From NCBI RefSeq assembly GCF_014639315.1, contig NZ_BMFY01000018.1, positions 1-64,000 of the forward strand: a stretch of DNA of 64,000 nt, written 5' to 3'. The notes under the pieces are model-generated. The model was given only the letters and a program-made list of their open reading frames with translations. It ran no database searches and had not been told where the DNA came from. The position numbers were made by a program, and so were the translations under genes. Of the stretch, positions 29,019-37,534 are shown in pieces; the first letter of the stretch is position 1; every line of letters starts with the position of its first letter. This stretch comes from Sediminivirga luteola. GTDB lineage: Bacteria > Actinomycetota > Actinomycetes > Actinomycetales > Brevibacteriaceae.

Positions 29019-29696
29019 TCAGCCGGGCGTCAGGTCCGTGGAGAACTCCCAGCCCTGACTGGAGAAGGCCAGGGTCTCACCGCCAACAGCGCAGGTCACC
29101 CCGGTCTCCTCGACCCCGCAGGCGACGCCGGCGGCCTCCAGCACTTCACCGTAGGGCAGCACGGGGATCTCATAGCCCAGATCGCGGAAGCCGGTGCTCA
29201 CGAGCCCGCCGATCGAAATCACCTGCCCGCCATCACGGGTGAGGACGAGGACGAAGGCGGCATGGTCGCTCTCGGCAAGCACAGGCGGCAGCTCGACGTG
29301 ATCATCGATGCCGGGATAGCAGACGACGCCGGGGCCTTCCAGCTCCTCCGCGCTCATGGGAGCCGCCTCGCTGAGATGGCACCAGTGCCGGCCGGAGGGG
29401 GTTTCGAACTCCCAGGCCGGGCCGAGGAGGTCCGCGTGCGCAGACTCGTGAAACGGGACGGCGAACTCGTCGGCGTTCGCGCGCGGCCCGTCCAGGGGTC
29501 CCTCCCGCGCATCCAAAGGCCCTGACACCGCACCCGGCGTCTCCGGCGGTCCTGCAAGCTCCGGGGCAACCGAACCGGCGACCGCCTCGGCCTCACTCCC
29601 CGCCGCGCCTTGCTCCGGCGCATCCCGCCACCCGCAGGCGGACAGGACAAGCATCCCGGCTGCCACCAGCGCCGTCAGACGAGACGTCCTCATCAT
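29019..29696 (-). CDS. Lipoprotein of unknown function
   Basis: The N-terminus MMRTSRLTALVAAGMLVLSA followed by CG is a clear lipoprotein signal with the lipidated Cys at about residue 20. A low-complexity Pro/Glu/Ala stretch follows (about 25-75). The C-terminal part (about 85-225) contains segments such as TPSGRHWCHLS, GVVCYPGID and VACGVEETGVTCAVG, suggesting disulfide pairs. I do not recognise the family. ATG 29696 has GGAGG at six-base spacing. It lies between the divergent peptidase gene and rpsB. Confidence 0.75.
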   Translation of the reverse strand: MMRTSRLTALVAAGMLVLSACGWRDAPEQGAAGSEAEAVAGSVAPELAGPPETPGAVSGPLDAREGPLDGPRANADEFAVPFHESAHADLLGPAWEFETPSGRHWCHLSEAAPMSAEELEGPGVVCYPGIDDHVELPPVLAESDHAAFVLVLTRDGGQVISIGGLVSTGFRDLGYEIPVLPYGEVLEAAGVACGVEETGVTCAVGGETLAFSSQGWEFSTDLTPG

Positions 29697-29999
29697 GTCC
29701 ACCCTCCGTTTCGGCGTCATCGCGCCGGACCTGCAGGCCCTGCGCCCGGCCGGCGCCAGGACCGGTCACGCGGCGCTCCACTCGTCCACGCCAGCCTAGA
29801 GGCGGACGCGTCGCGCATGACTATCCATGACTATCCCACGCGTAAACGGCCAGTGAACACCCACCACGTGCAGTCCCGAGGGCACAGGACCGCTGTCCCG
29901 ATGCCACGCCGCGTCACAGCGAGCCGCGGCCGGCCAGGCGGATCCACAGGACGAGACTCCCGCCTTCCGCGCCGGGCCGCGGGTTGCTGAGCTGAGCGC

Positions 30000-31268
30000 A
30001 TGACCGTTCTGCCCTTCCATTCGAGATCGTCTCTTTCCCTCCGTTCGAGATCGTCCTGCTCGCACCTGCGGATACATAGCGCCGGCCGTTCCGCGGCGCG
30101 TGCCCGGGAGCCGGCGTCCGGCGCCGTCCCGGTCGCGCCAGGGCGCCACAGCAGTGGCAGACGTGCGCGGCTGCTGGGGTCGCTGCGCCTCCTGCTGTTG
30201 AGCCTCACCGCTCCCGTCTGGCTCGGGTGCCCGGCAGCAGCGGCGCCCGTGGGCGCGCCCGTTCACGAGCACGCCCGCGGCCATCACTCCGCAGCCGGCG
30301 GGGATCACCGCGTCGGCGGCGGTGAGGAGGCTTCCGTCGCCATGACCAGCTGGGCGGCGCTGCCGGCTGTGAACGCCGCGCCCGGCACGGTTCCCGGAAC
30401 GGACGCCGATGCAGGCTGGCGGCATCCGCTCCCGGGGTCCGCCGTGATCCGCGGATTCGAACCGCCACCGGAAGAGTGGTTAGCGGGGCATCGGGGCGTC
30501 GATCTGGAAGCGCGTCCCGGGACGGAGGTCTTTGCTCCCGCGGCCGGGACGGTTCATTTCTCCGGGATGGTCGCCGGCCGGCCGGTGCTCACGTTGCGGG
30601 TCGGCTCGCGTCTGTCTTCTTTCGAGCCGCTGGAATCACCGCTCCGCGCTGGGGAGCACGTCGAAGCGAGCACGGTACTGGGCACTCTCGCGGCAGAGCC
30701 CCGGCACTGCCCGGACACCTCGTGCGTGCACTGGGGTGTGCGGGAGAACGGCACCTACGTCGACCCGATGGGTCTGCTGGCCGTATCCCGCTCTCCCATC
30801 CTGCTTCCGCAAGCCGAGCGTCCTGAGCCGCTGCCGGAGCGCCCCTCCGGCAGCGGCGCGGGCCCCTGGGGAGGCCATGAGAACGGGCGCATTCCGGCGG
30901 TCGCCCTGTGCCCCATCGGCCACGCGCCCCACCACCTGCTGCGCTGTGACGCCGCGCGCGGGTTCGAGGCGCTCAACCGGAGTTTCCAGGCCGCCTTCGG
31001 CCAGCCGATCGCGGTGACCGACGCCTACCGCGACTACGCGTCCCAGGTGCGGCTGAAAAGGGAGAAGGGCCGGATGGCGGCGACTCCGGGCACCTCGAAT
31101 CACGGCTGGGGCCTGGCGGTGGATCTGGGCGGCGGCATCAACCGCTTCGGCACCCGCGAACACGAATGGATGCGCACCCATGCTCCGGCGCATGGCTGGA
31201 TTCATCCGCCGTGGGCTCAGGCCGGCGGCTCGCTGCCCGAGCCGTGGCATTGGGAATGGGCGGGCTGA
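30000..31268 (+). CDS. Exported bifunctional peptidase: M23 plus M15B (VanY-like) domains
   Basis: The 422-residue protein has a long basic N-terminus, a hydrophobic export segment near residues 58-80, and two peptidoglycan-hydrolase-type domains. The M23 domain (about 140-265) has GHRGVDL with His164 and Asp168, and VHWGVR with His244. The M15B domain (about 300-422) has SNHGWGLAVDLG with His368 and Asp375, and PWHWEW with His417. The zinc ligands of both appear intact. M23 enzymes cut cross-bridges and M15B enzymes trim D-Ala from stems, so one protein could do both. Relatives upstream of rpsB usually have only M23. The start is uncertain because no ATG follows until residue 115. Confidence 0.85.
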   Translation: MTVLPFHSRSSLSLRSRSSCSHLRIHSAGRSAARAREPASGAVPVAPGRHSSGRRARLLGSLRLLLLSLTAPVWLGCPAAAAPVGAPVHEHARGHHSAAGGDHRVGGGEEASVAMTSWAALPAVNAAPGTVPGTDADAGWRHPLPGSAVIRGFEPPPEEWLAGHRGVDLEARPGTEVFAPAAGTVHFSGMVAGRPVLTLRVGSRLSSFEPLESPLRAGEHVEASTVLGTLAAEPRHCPDTSCVHWGVRENGTYVDPMGLLAVSRSPILLPQAERPEPLPERPSGSGAGPWGGHENGRIPAVALCPIGHAPHHLLRCDAARGFEALNRSFQAAFGQPIAVTDAYRDYASQVRLKREKGRMAATPGTSNHGWGLAVDLGGGINRFGTREHEWMRTHAPAHGWIHPPWAQAGGSLPEPWHWEWAG

Positions 31269-31334
31269 ATGCCGTGTTGCCCGGAGGAGAGGACAAGACC
31301 GTCATACGGCGGCGCACTCGACACAAGGAGAGTC

Positions 31335-32009
31335 ATGAGCACCATCGCCATCATCGGCGCCCACGGGAACATCGCCCGCCAGCTGACCCGCCGGCTCAGC
31401 GAGGCCGGCGACCGGGTACTGGGAGTCATCCGGGATCCCGGGCACTCCGACGACATCCGCTCGGACGGCGGTACCCCGGTGCTGCACGACCTGGAGGCGG
31501 AGGATTCCGAGGCACTGGCCGCGAAGATCGGTGACGCCGACGCGCTGGTCTTTGCTGCCGGCGCCGGCCCCGGATCGGGTGTGGCCCGGAAGCAGACAGT
31601 GGATCTGGGCGGCTCCCTGCAGAGCATCGACGCGGCCAAGCGTGCCGGAATCACCCGGTTCGTGCAGATCTCCTTCATCGGCGCTCAGGATCCGGTGCCA
31701 CAGGGCACCGACGAGGTCTTCGCGGCCTACTGGGAGGCCAAGCGCGCCGCCGACGAGGCGCTGCGCGACTCGGGCCTGGACTGGACCATCGTCAAACCCG
31801 GCGGGCTCACAGACGATCCGGGTACCTCGCGTGGGACCGTCGCGCTCTCCGGCACGGACCTGAACCGGGGAGTGAAGACGCGTCGCGCCGATGTGGCCGA
31901 GTTCATCCAGGTCGTGCTGACCGAGGACGCCAGTATCGGTAAGGACCTCGATCTCGCCGAGGGCGACCGTCCACTCGCTGAGGCGCTGTCCGTGGCACTG
32001 CGCGGCTAA
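31335..32009 (+). CDS. NAD(P)-binding SDR-type (atypical) reductase
   Basis: This 224-residue protein has an N-terminal Rossmann motif AIIGAHGNIARQLTRRL and resembles NAD(P)H-binding atypical short-chain proteins of the YwnB/NmrA-like group. YWEAKRAADEALRDSGLDWT and IVKPGGLTDDPG are typical of that group. Catalytic Tyr-Lys spacing is present as YWEAK. AAGGAG precedes ATG 31335. The substrate is not known. It stands alone after the peptidase gene, 66 nt downstream. Confidence 0.85.
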   Translation: MSTIAIIGAHGNIARQLTRRLSEAGDRVLGVIRDPGHSDDIRSDGGTPVLHDLEAEDSEALAAKIGDADALVFAAGAGPGSGVARKQTVDLGGSLQSIDAAKRAGITRFVQISFIGAQDPVPQGTDEVFAAYWEAKRAADEALRDSGLDWTIVKPGGLTDDPGTSRGTVALSGTDLNRGVKTRRADVAEFIQVVLTEDASIGKDLDLAEGDRPLAEALSVALRG

Positions 32010-32183
32010 CCAGCCGGATCTACTCGAGGAGTCCGGTGGATCCGGTCCGCCCGAGCCTCGCGCCGGACGGCGCACACCCGTCCGCGCCCTCGATCCCTGG
32101 GAGCTGTGACGACGTCACACTCACCAGGCCTCCAGTGAGAAGCCACCGCCCGCCTGCACTCCCCGGACCGGCGCGGTGAGATC

Positions 32184-33191
32184 TCAGTCGGCCAGTTCGT
32201 CGAGCGCCGGGACGATGGAGTCCTTCAGCCACTCCAGTGCTGCGGGAGCCGGCGAGTTGATCGCGGTGGCGAAGGCGAGGTCCGCGTAGTAGACGGTGCC
32301 GTTGCGGACCGCGGGCAAGTCCTGGAACAGCGGGTCCTGATCGATGCGCTCGCGAAGTTCCGGCGTCGGTGCCCACACCGCCAGGAAGTCCGCGTCCAGT
32401 TCCCCGATCCGCTCGAATGAGAGCGGATCGGTGTTCATCGTATTGTCCTGGTTGCCGGCGGGGCGCATGCCGAACAGATCGAACACGGAAGCATTGCCGA
32501 AGGCGAACGCGTCCGGGTCCACGCGGATCCACTGGTAGGTCTTGCCGCCGATGCCCGGGATCTGTTCGCCCGCGGCAGCGAACTGCTCCTCGATGTCCGC
32601 GATGATGCGCTCGGCCTCTTCGGCCTGGTCGACCGCCTCGGCCACAGCCCGCAGCCGCACGTCCCAGTCCACATTGCCGTCCTGCGAATCCGGCGTCACG
32701 GTGGGCGCGATGGCGCTCAGCTGCTGGTACACGGCATCGTCCGCAACCTGGTAGGTCTGCGCGACGATCAGATCCGGCTCAACCGCCGCGATGGCTTCGA
32801 CGTTCAGGTCACCTCCGGCAGTATGGAAATCGTCGTGCGCGATGTCCTCGATCTCATCCGCGATCCACGGTGCCTCTTCACTCAAGGTGGCCGGATCCGC
32901 CGCCACTGCCACCGGTTCCATGCCGAGGGCGAGCAGCTCGTCGGCGTTCGTCGGACTCAGCGCCACGACCCGGTCCGGGGCTTCCTCAATCGTCACCGGC
33001 CCCTTGCCGGTCTGAACCGTCCTGGGAAACGCGCCGTCCGCCCCGTCGCCGGACCGCTCACCCGAAGATTCGGAACCGGAGGCCCCGCCACCGGGGGCAC
33101 AGGCGCTCAGCATCACAGCGACGACGGCGGCAGAAGCCAGCACGCCGGCGAGTCTGGACGTCCGGGGCGTACGGGATGGCAGCAAGGTCAC
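32184..33191 (-). CDS. Iron-siderophore ABC transporter substrate-binding lipoprotein
   Basis: The N-terminus has a signal segment and a lipobox (VMLSACAPGG). The mature part has the two-lobed FecB/FepB-type fold: RVVALSPTNADELLALGMEP begins the first lobe and WIRVDPDAFAFGNASVF lies in the second. It should bind a ferric siderophore at the outer face of the membrane. No permease or ATPase genes lie beside it. I use GTG 33191 because AAGGAG sits six bases upstream; the frame is open to 33206. A DtxR-type iron box lies 46 nt upstream. Confidence 0.9.
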   Translation of the reverse strand: MTLLPSRTPRTSRLAGVLASAAVVAVMLSACAPGGGASGSESSGERSGDGADGAFPRTVQTGKGPVTIEEAPDRVVALSPTNADELLALGMEPVAVAADPATLSEEAPWIADEIEDIAHDDFHTAGGDLNVEAIAAVEPDLIVAQTYQVADDAVYQQLSAIAPTVTPDSQDGNVDWDVRLRAVAEAVDQAEEAERIIADIEEQFAAAGEQIPGIGGKTYQWIRVDPDAFAFGNASVFDLFGMRPAGNQDNTMNTDPLSFERIGELDADFLAVWAPTPELRERIDQDPLFQDLPAVRNGTVYYADLAFATAINSPAPAALEWLKDSIVPALDELAD

Positions 33192-33236
33192 AGAGGGCTC
33201 CTTCACGGCAGCTCAGCAATGAGCTCGACTCATCAG

Positions 33237-33255
33237 TGAGGTTAGCCTAGCCCAC
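33237..33255 (-). promoter_or_regulatory. Iron box (DtxR/IdeR-type operator)
   Basis: TGAGGTTAGCCTAGCCCAC matches 15 of 19 positions of the DtxR/IdeR consensus TTAGGTTAGCCTAACCTAA, with the whole core GGTTAGCCTA intact. Its position just upstream of the siderophore-binding lipoprotein gene predicts repression when iron is plentiful. Confidence 0.8.
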
Positions 33256-33327
33256 TTTCGTTGGACCGCCGCGCTCAGAGCCGCCCGGCCCCCAGGCATC
33301 GCCACTTTCCGGTCTCCCCAGGCCCCA

Positions 33328-33984
33328 TCAGGGCGTGGCCGCGCGTCCACTCGAGCGGAGCCCGGCCACGCGGCGCACCGCATCTCCGGCGAGATCCCGG
33401 ATGCCCGTCCAGTCCCCGGCGGAGATCGCTGCGGCCGGGACCATCCACGACCCACCCACGGCGCGCACCGAGTCCAGCCCAAGGTAGTCCGCCAGATTGC
33501 CCGGCCCCACGCCCCCGGTGGGCACGAACGACACCCCGGGGAACGGAGCTGAGAGCGCTTTGATCGCCGCCACTCCCCCGGAGGCCTCGGCGGGGAAGAA
33601 CTTGACCGTGTCCAGACCGAGCTCCAGGGCGGCCTGGATCTCCGTGGCCGTGACGGCACCCGGCAGTACCGGGAGGCCATGCTCCCGGCACCGTTCGACG
33701 ACGGCGCGGGAGGTACCCGGGGAAACGACGAAGCGCGCACCCGCCGCCGCAGCCGCGTCCACCTGGGCGGGGGTTACGACGGTGCCCGCGCCCACCAGGA
33801 CATCACCGCGCCCCGCGACAGCGGCGATGGCCGCCTCGGCCGCCGGAGTGCGGAAGGTGATCTCCGCGACCGGAAGACCACCCTCAGCCAGCGCCCCGGC
33901 CAGGGCGGCGGCCTGCGCGGCCGAATCGACGGCGACGACCGGGACGACGCCGTGCGCGGCGAGGGAATCGAGAACCTCAGACAT
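33328..33984 (-). CDS. eda: KDPG / 4-hydroxy-2-oxoglutarate aldolase
   Basis: This is a class I aldolase of the Entner-Doudoroff pathway, splitting 2-keto-3-deoxy-6-phosphogluconate to pyruvate and glyceraldehyde 3-phosphate. The signatures AEITFRTPAAEAAI, VGAGTVVTP and DTVKFFPAEASGG (Lys forming the Schiff base) and the phosphate-binding FVPTGGVG are all present. The product is about 218 residues. Two adjacent ATGs exist (33987 and 33984); the second has better spacing to GAAAGG. It is divergent to the sugar kinase gene and belongs to the same sugar-acid locus. Confidence 0.94.
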   Translation of the reverse strand: MSEVLDSLAAHGVVPVVAVDSAAQAAALAGALAEGGLPVAEITFRTPAAEAAIAAVAGRGDVLVGAGTVVTPAQVDAAAAAGARFVVSPGTSRAVVERCREHGLPVLPGAVTATEIQAALELGLDTVKFFPAEASGGVAAIKALSAPFPGVSFVPTGGVGPGNLADYLGLDSVRAVGGSWMVPAAAISAGDWTGIRDLAGDAVRRVAGLRSSGRAATP

Positions 33985-34019
33985 CATCGGCCTTTCGGTG
34001 GAGTTCCATTCCGGGCGGA

Positions 34020-34034
34020 AATGATCATATCATT
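34020..34034. promoter_or_regulatory. Palindromic operator between eda and the sugar kinase gene
   Basis: AATGAT-CAT-ATCATT is a perfect 6-3-6 palindrome in the divergent spacer, about 35 nt from eda and 66 nt from the kinase start. A regulator bound here could control both. The FadR-type regulator of this locus is the obvious candidate, by inference. Confidence 0.55.
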
Positions 34035-34100
34035 GCGGCAGGCGGTGCTGCCGTGGGCGGCCTCGCCACCCGAGCACCGACCCCAAGGAAGCGACGGCCG

Positions 34101-35540
34101 ATGATCATCCTCGCGCTCGAAGCGAGCACCACGTCAGCGAAGACGATGCTCTTCGACACGGACAGCCAGGAAACGCAGGTGCGTACCCGGCGGTTCGAGA
34201 TCGCGAGCGCAGACCCCGCGGTCCGGGACGGGGACAGCCTGTTCACCCAGCTCATGGCGCTTGGTCGCGAGGCCGCCGCCGGGCGCGCGGTCGACCTCAT
34301 CGCGCTCTCCGGCACCTATCACGGCCTCACGCTGCGCCGGCCCGACCTCTCCGCGCTGACGCCGGTGCAGGAGTGGCCCCACACGGGGGCGCAGGATCTC
34401 TGTGCCCGGCTCCGCGAGGACGAGGCCTTCACCGCCTGGTTCTATAAGCGCACCGGGTGCATGGTCAACGCCATCTACCCGGCGTTCAAGCTGATGCTGC
34501 TCAAAGAACAGGGCGTCCCGCTGGAGGGAGCACTCGTCCTGGACCAGAACAGCCTGAACTTCGCCCGGATGACTGGGCGGACCTGGACCAGCCCCGCCCA
34601 GGCTTCCGGAACCGGCCTGCTGAGCACCAGCTCCGGCGACTGGGACGCGGAGATCGTCGAGCGACTGGGGCTCCAGGGGGTCGTGCTGCCGGAGCTCCAT
34701 GCCAGCACCGACACCGCACCGCTCACTGCCGAGGCCGCCACCCTGCTGGGCCTTCGCCCCGGAACACCGGTCCTCCTGCCCGGGCCCGATGGCGGCTTGA
34801 GCCAGGTCGGCGACGGCGCGAGCCAGCCCGGGGACATGACGTTCTCGATGGGCACCTCCGGGGCGCTGCGGTTCGCCGCCTCCGCGCCGGTCCTCTCCCC
34901 CAGGCTGAGCACCTGGGCGTACCGCTCTCCCGTCGGATGGCTCTCGGGTGCGGCCACATCGGGATGCACCAACTGCGTCGACTGGGCCAAGGACCGGCTG
35001 TTCGGCGCCGCCACGAGCTTCGAGGAGATCGAACCGCTGCTGAGCACCGCGAAGCGGGACCTGCCGCTGTTCATGCCGTTCCTCTTCGGCGAGCGGTGCC
35101 CCGGCTGGCAGGATCAGCGCCGCGGCGGCTTCCTGGAGCTCCAGCCGCGCCATTCCCGCGCCGATATGTACCAGGCGGTGCTGCACGGGGTGGTGTTCGG
35201 CCTGTACCACTGCTACCGCGAGCTGATCGCGGTGGGCGGCACGCCCCGGCGCATCCTGCTCTCCGGCGGCGTGCTCTCATCCCCCTTCTGGACGCAGCTG
35301 ACCGCCGATGTCTTCGGCACGGAGATGGAGATCTCCTCCCTGCAGCACAGCTCTCTCGTGGGCGCCGTGCGGATGGCGCTGCTTTCTGCCGGACTCGATG
35401 ACGACCAGCCGGCCTTCCGCGAAGCCGGGGGGCGCCGGCGGGTGATCCCGGACATGGAACGGCACGCCTACTACGAGGGCGAGTTCCGCCGATACCTGGA
35501 CGGCTACGCGCGCACCAACCCCAAGGAGCTCCCGGCGTGA
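34101..35540 (+). CDS. FGGY-family carbohydrate kinase (gluconokinase-like)
   Basis: This 479-residue protein starts MIILALEASTTSAKTMLFDT, with the first phosphate-binding motif of the FGGY/actin-like fold. The second phosphate motif is MTFSMGTSGALR and the adenosine motif is RRILLSGGVLSSPFWTQL. The neighbours suggest gluconate or a keto-gluconate as substrate, giving 6-phosphogluconate or a keto derivative; the sequence alone does not decide. ATG 34101 has AAGGAAG upstream at wide spacing. Its stop overlaps the next start (GTGA). Confidence 0.88.
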   Translation: MIILALEASTTSAKTMLFDTDSQETQVRTRRFEIASADPAVRDGDSLFTQLMALGREAAAGRAVDLIALSGTYHGLTLRRPDLSALTPVQEWPHTGAQDLCARLREDEAFTAWFYKRTGCMVNAIYPAFKLMLLKEQGVPLEGALVLDQNSLNFARMTGRTWTSPAQASGTGLLSTSSGDWDAEIVERLGLQGVVLPELHASTDTAPLTAEAATLLGLRPGTPVLLPGPDGGLSQVGDGASQPGDMTFSMGTSGALRFAASAPVLSPRLSTWAYRSPVGWLSGAATSGCTNCVDWAKDRLFGAATSFEEIEPLLSTAKRDLPLFMPFLFGERCPGWQDQRRGGFLELQPRHSRADMYQAVLHGVVFGLYHCYRELIAVGGTPRRILLSGGVLSSPFWTQLTADVFGTEMEISSLQHSSLVGAVRMALLSAGLDDDQPAFREAGGRRRVIPDMERHAYYEGEFRRYLDGYARTNPKELPA

Positions 35541-36493
35541 GAATCCTCGTCACCTCCACATCCCTGTGCCGCACGCCAGAGGCCCCGGCCCTCCAGCGAC
35601 TCCGCGCGGCCGGGCACGAGGTCGTGCTGAGCACTGCCGGCCGCCCGCTCGACGGCGAGGAGCTGATCCGGGCCCTGCGGGACGTCGACGGCGTCATCGC
35701 GGGAGTCGACTCCTACACCAGGGAGGTCATCGAGGCCTCCGGTTCCCTGCGGGTCATCTCCCGCTACGGCGTGGGCACCGACAAGATCGACCTGGCGGCC
35801 GCCCGCGAGCGCCAGGTGGCCGTCACCGTGACGCCGGGAGCCAACGCCACCGCCGTCGCGGAACTGGCGATCGGCCTCGCCTTCGCCGTCGCCCGCGGTA
35901 TCCCGCAACTGGACGCCCAGGTGCGCGCCGGGGGCTGGCCGCGCGGGCAGGGCGTGGAGCTGTCCGGGCGCCGGCTGGGCGTGATCGGCCTGGGCGCCAT
36001 CGGCAGGAAGGTGGCGGCGATGGGCGCCGGGCTGGGCATGACCGTGCACGGCAGCGACCCGAACGTGCCGCAGCAGACGCTGCGGGCGGCCGGCATCGTC
36101 CCCGGGGACCTGGACGAGGTGGTCGCGGCCGCCGATGTGCTGAGCCTGCACATCCCGCTCACCCCGCAGACCCGGCACCTCATCGGCGCCGGAAGAATCA
36201 AGGCGATGCCCGCCGGCGCGATCATCGTCAACACTGCCCGCGGCGGCCTCATCGACGAGGACGCCGCACTCGCGGCACTCGACTCGGGTCGGCTGCACGG
36301 GATCGGGCTGGACGCCTACGAAGTCGAGCCGCCGGTGGATTCCCCGCTCGTCGGGCACCCGCGCGTGGTGTCCACGCCGCACAGCGGCGCGCACACCGCC
36401 GAGGCGGTGGAACGGATGGCCGAGGGCGCCGTGACGAATCTGCTGCAGGTGCTCGCCGGCGAGGACTGCCCGAACCTGGTCACGGGCGGCTGA
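35537..36493 (+). CDS. D-isomer-specific 2-hydroxyacid dehydrogenase
   Basis: This 318-residue protein has the NAD-binding motif GLGAIGRKVAAMGAG and the catalytic Arg, Glu and His of the family (ISRYGVGTDKID; the DAYEVEPP segment; TPHSGAHT). In this locus it may reduce 2-ketogluconate, or it may be a phosphoglycerate dehydrogenase paralogue; the neighbours favour the first. Start GTG 35537 overlaps the kinase stop, so the two are probably made together. A strong hairpin covers its stop codon. Confidence 0.9.
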   Translation: MRILVTSTSLCRTPEAPALQRLRAAGHEVVLSTAGRPLDGEELIRALRDVDGVIAGVDSYTREVIEASGSLRVISRYGVGTDKIDLAAARERQVAVTVTPGANATAVAELAIGLAFAVARGIPQLDAQVRAGGWPRGQGVELSGRRLGVIGLGAIGRKVAAMGAGLGMTVHGSDPNVPQQTLRAAGIVPGDLDEVVAAADVLSLHIPLTPQTRHLIGAGRIKAMPAGAIIVNTARGGLIDEDAALAALDSGRLHGIGLDAYEVEPPVDSPLVGHPRVVSTPHSGAHTAEAVERMAEGAVTNLLQVLAGEDCPNLVTGG

Positions 36494-36517
36494 GGCGCGC
36501 CGCGCCTCAGCCGCCCG
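36483..36517. terminator. Bidirectional terminator between convergent genes
   Basis: The 17-bp arms 36483-36499 and 36501-36517 are exact inverted copies (core GGCGGCTGAGGCGCG); in RNA the loop would open to a few bases. It includes the stop codon of the dehydrogenase gene and faces the 3' end of the GntR-type regulator gene. Confidence 0.8.
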
Positions 36518-36565
36518 GACGTCCGCCCCCGTCAGGCAGGAGCCGAGCGCCTCTGCCGCCGGCGT

Positions 36566-37288
36566 CTACTGTTCCGCCCGGACCTCCGCGAGGATCGTCT
36601 CGACGTAGCCGCGGACGTGCCGTTCGGCGCCGTCCGCGTCGCCGCGCACGATCGCGGTCGCCGCCTCGACGTGGTTGTGTAGCGCGCCATGCAGGGGGTG
36701 CGCCGGGGTGAGACCGGCGTTGTGACGTCCGGTGATGACCTCGGCGATGGGCTGCTTGATCGCGGTCAGCATCAGGTTGCCGCCAGCTTCCAGGATGCGG
36801 TCATGGAAGGCGATGTCAGCGCTGAGATATTCCTCGCTGTCGCCTTTGCCCGCATCGCCGAGCTGCTTGAGCAGCCCCGCCAGCCGGCCGATCTCCGCAC
36901 GTTCCAGCTCCGAGGCGCGCTGCGCCGCCAGCCGGGCGGCGACCGGTTCGATGGCCAGCCGCAGCTCGGTCAAGGCGACGATCTGCTGCGGGCGGGTGCT
37001 CCCGCTCAGCCGCCAGCGGATCAGGACGGGATCGAGCACGCTCCAGCGGCTCATCGGCGTGATCGTGACGCCGATGCGGCGGCGGGACTCGATCATCCCC
37101 TTGGCTTCGAGCACCCTCACGGCCTCGCGGATGACGGTACGGGAGACGCCGTACTCCTCCTCCAGACCGGCCAGGGTGAGCACCGTGCCCGGCGCCAGTA
37201 CGCCGTCGGCGATCCGCAAACCCAGATCGTCCAGCACCGAGCCGTGGGAGGCGCGAGTGGGGGCGCTGCTGCGGGATGCGTGCGGCAC
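36566..37288 (-). CDS. FadR-subfamily GntR transcriptional regulator
   Basis: This roughly 240-residue protein has an N-terminal winged helix (LAGLEEEYGVSRTVIREAVR, then VLEAKGMIESRRRIG) and a C-terminal FCD ligand domain with metal-type His residues (DIAFHDRILEAGGN and the HPLHGALHNH region). It probably senses a sugar acid and represses the divergent permease operon. I start at GTG 37288 (VPHASRSSAPTR); the frame is open to 37408. Palindromes at 37398-37413 and 34020-34034 are candidate sites. Confidence 0.9.
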   Translation of the reverse strand: MPHASRSSAPTRASHGSVLDDLGLRIADGVLAPGTVLTLAGLEEEYGVSRTVIREAVRVLEAKGMIESRRRIGVTITPMSRWSVLDPVLIRWRLSGSTRPQQIVALTELRLAIEPVAARLAAQRASELERAEIGRLAGLLKQLGDAGKGDSEEYLSADIAFHDRILEAGGNLMLTAIKQPIAEVITGRHNAGLTPAHPLHGALHNHVEAATAIVRGDADGAERHVRGYVETILAEVRAEQ

Positions 37289-37397
37289 TGGACCTGCTTT
37301 CCTTGGTCGGAGGGACACCCGCGGGCACTGCGCGGGCGCGGCGTCTTCACCACAGCGTAGGGCATGGGCACACCGGCCTCCCTCCACAGATGTGACT

Positions 37398-37413
37398 ACT
37401 TCTTGCAATAAGT
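37398..37413. promoter_or_regulatory. Palindromic operator between the GntR-type regulator and gntP
   Basis: ACTTCTTGCAATAAGT is a 16-bp palindrome with one mismatched pair, centred on TTGCAA. It lies in the 246-nt divergent spacer. It may be a binding site of the adjacent regulator. Confidence 0.55.
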
Positions 37414-37534
37414 ACGATCATTGTGGCAAGCTCCAGCGGTAAGGCCGCACGGCCGGGCACACGCACGATCCCGCAGGGGCACGCGCATGCACGGCGGAGC
37501 GGCCGCGCGACCCATACGATCAATGGAGATTTCA

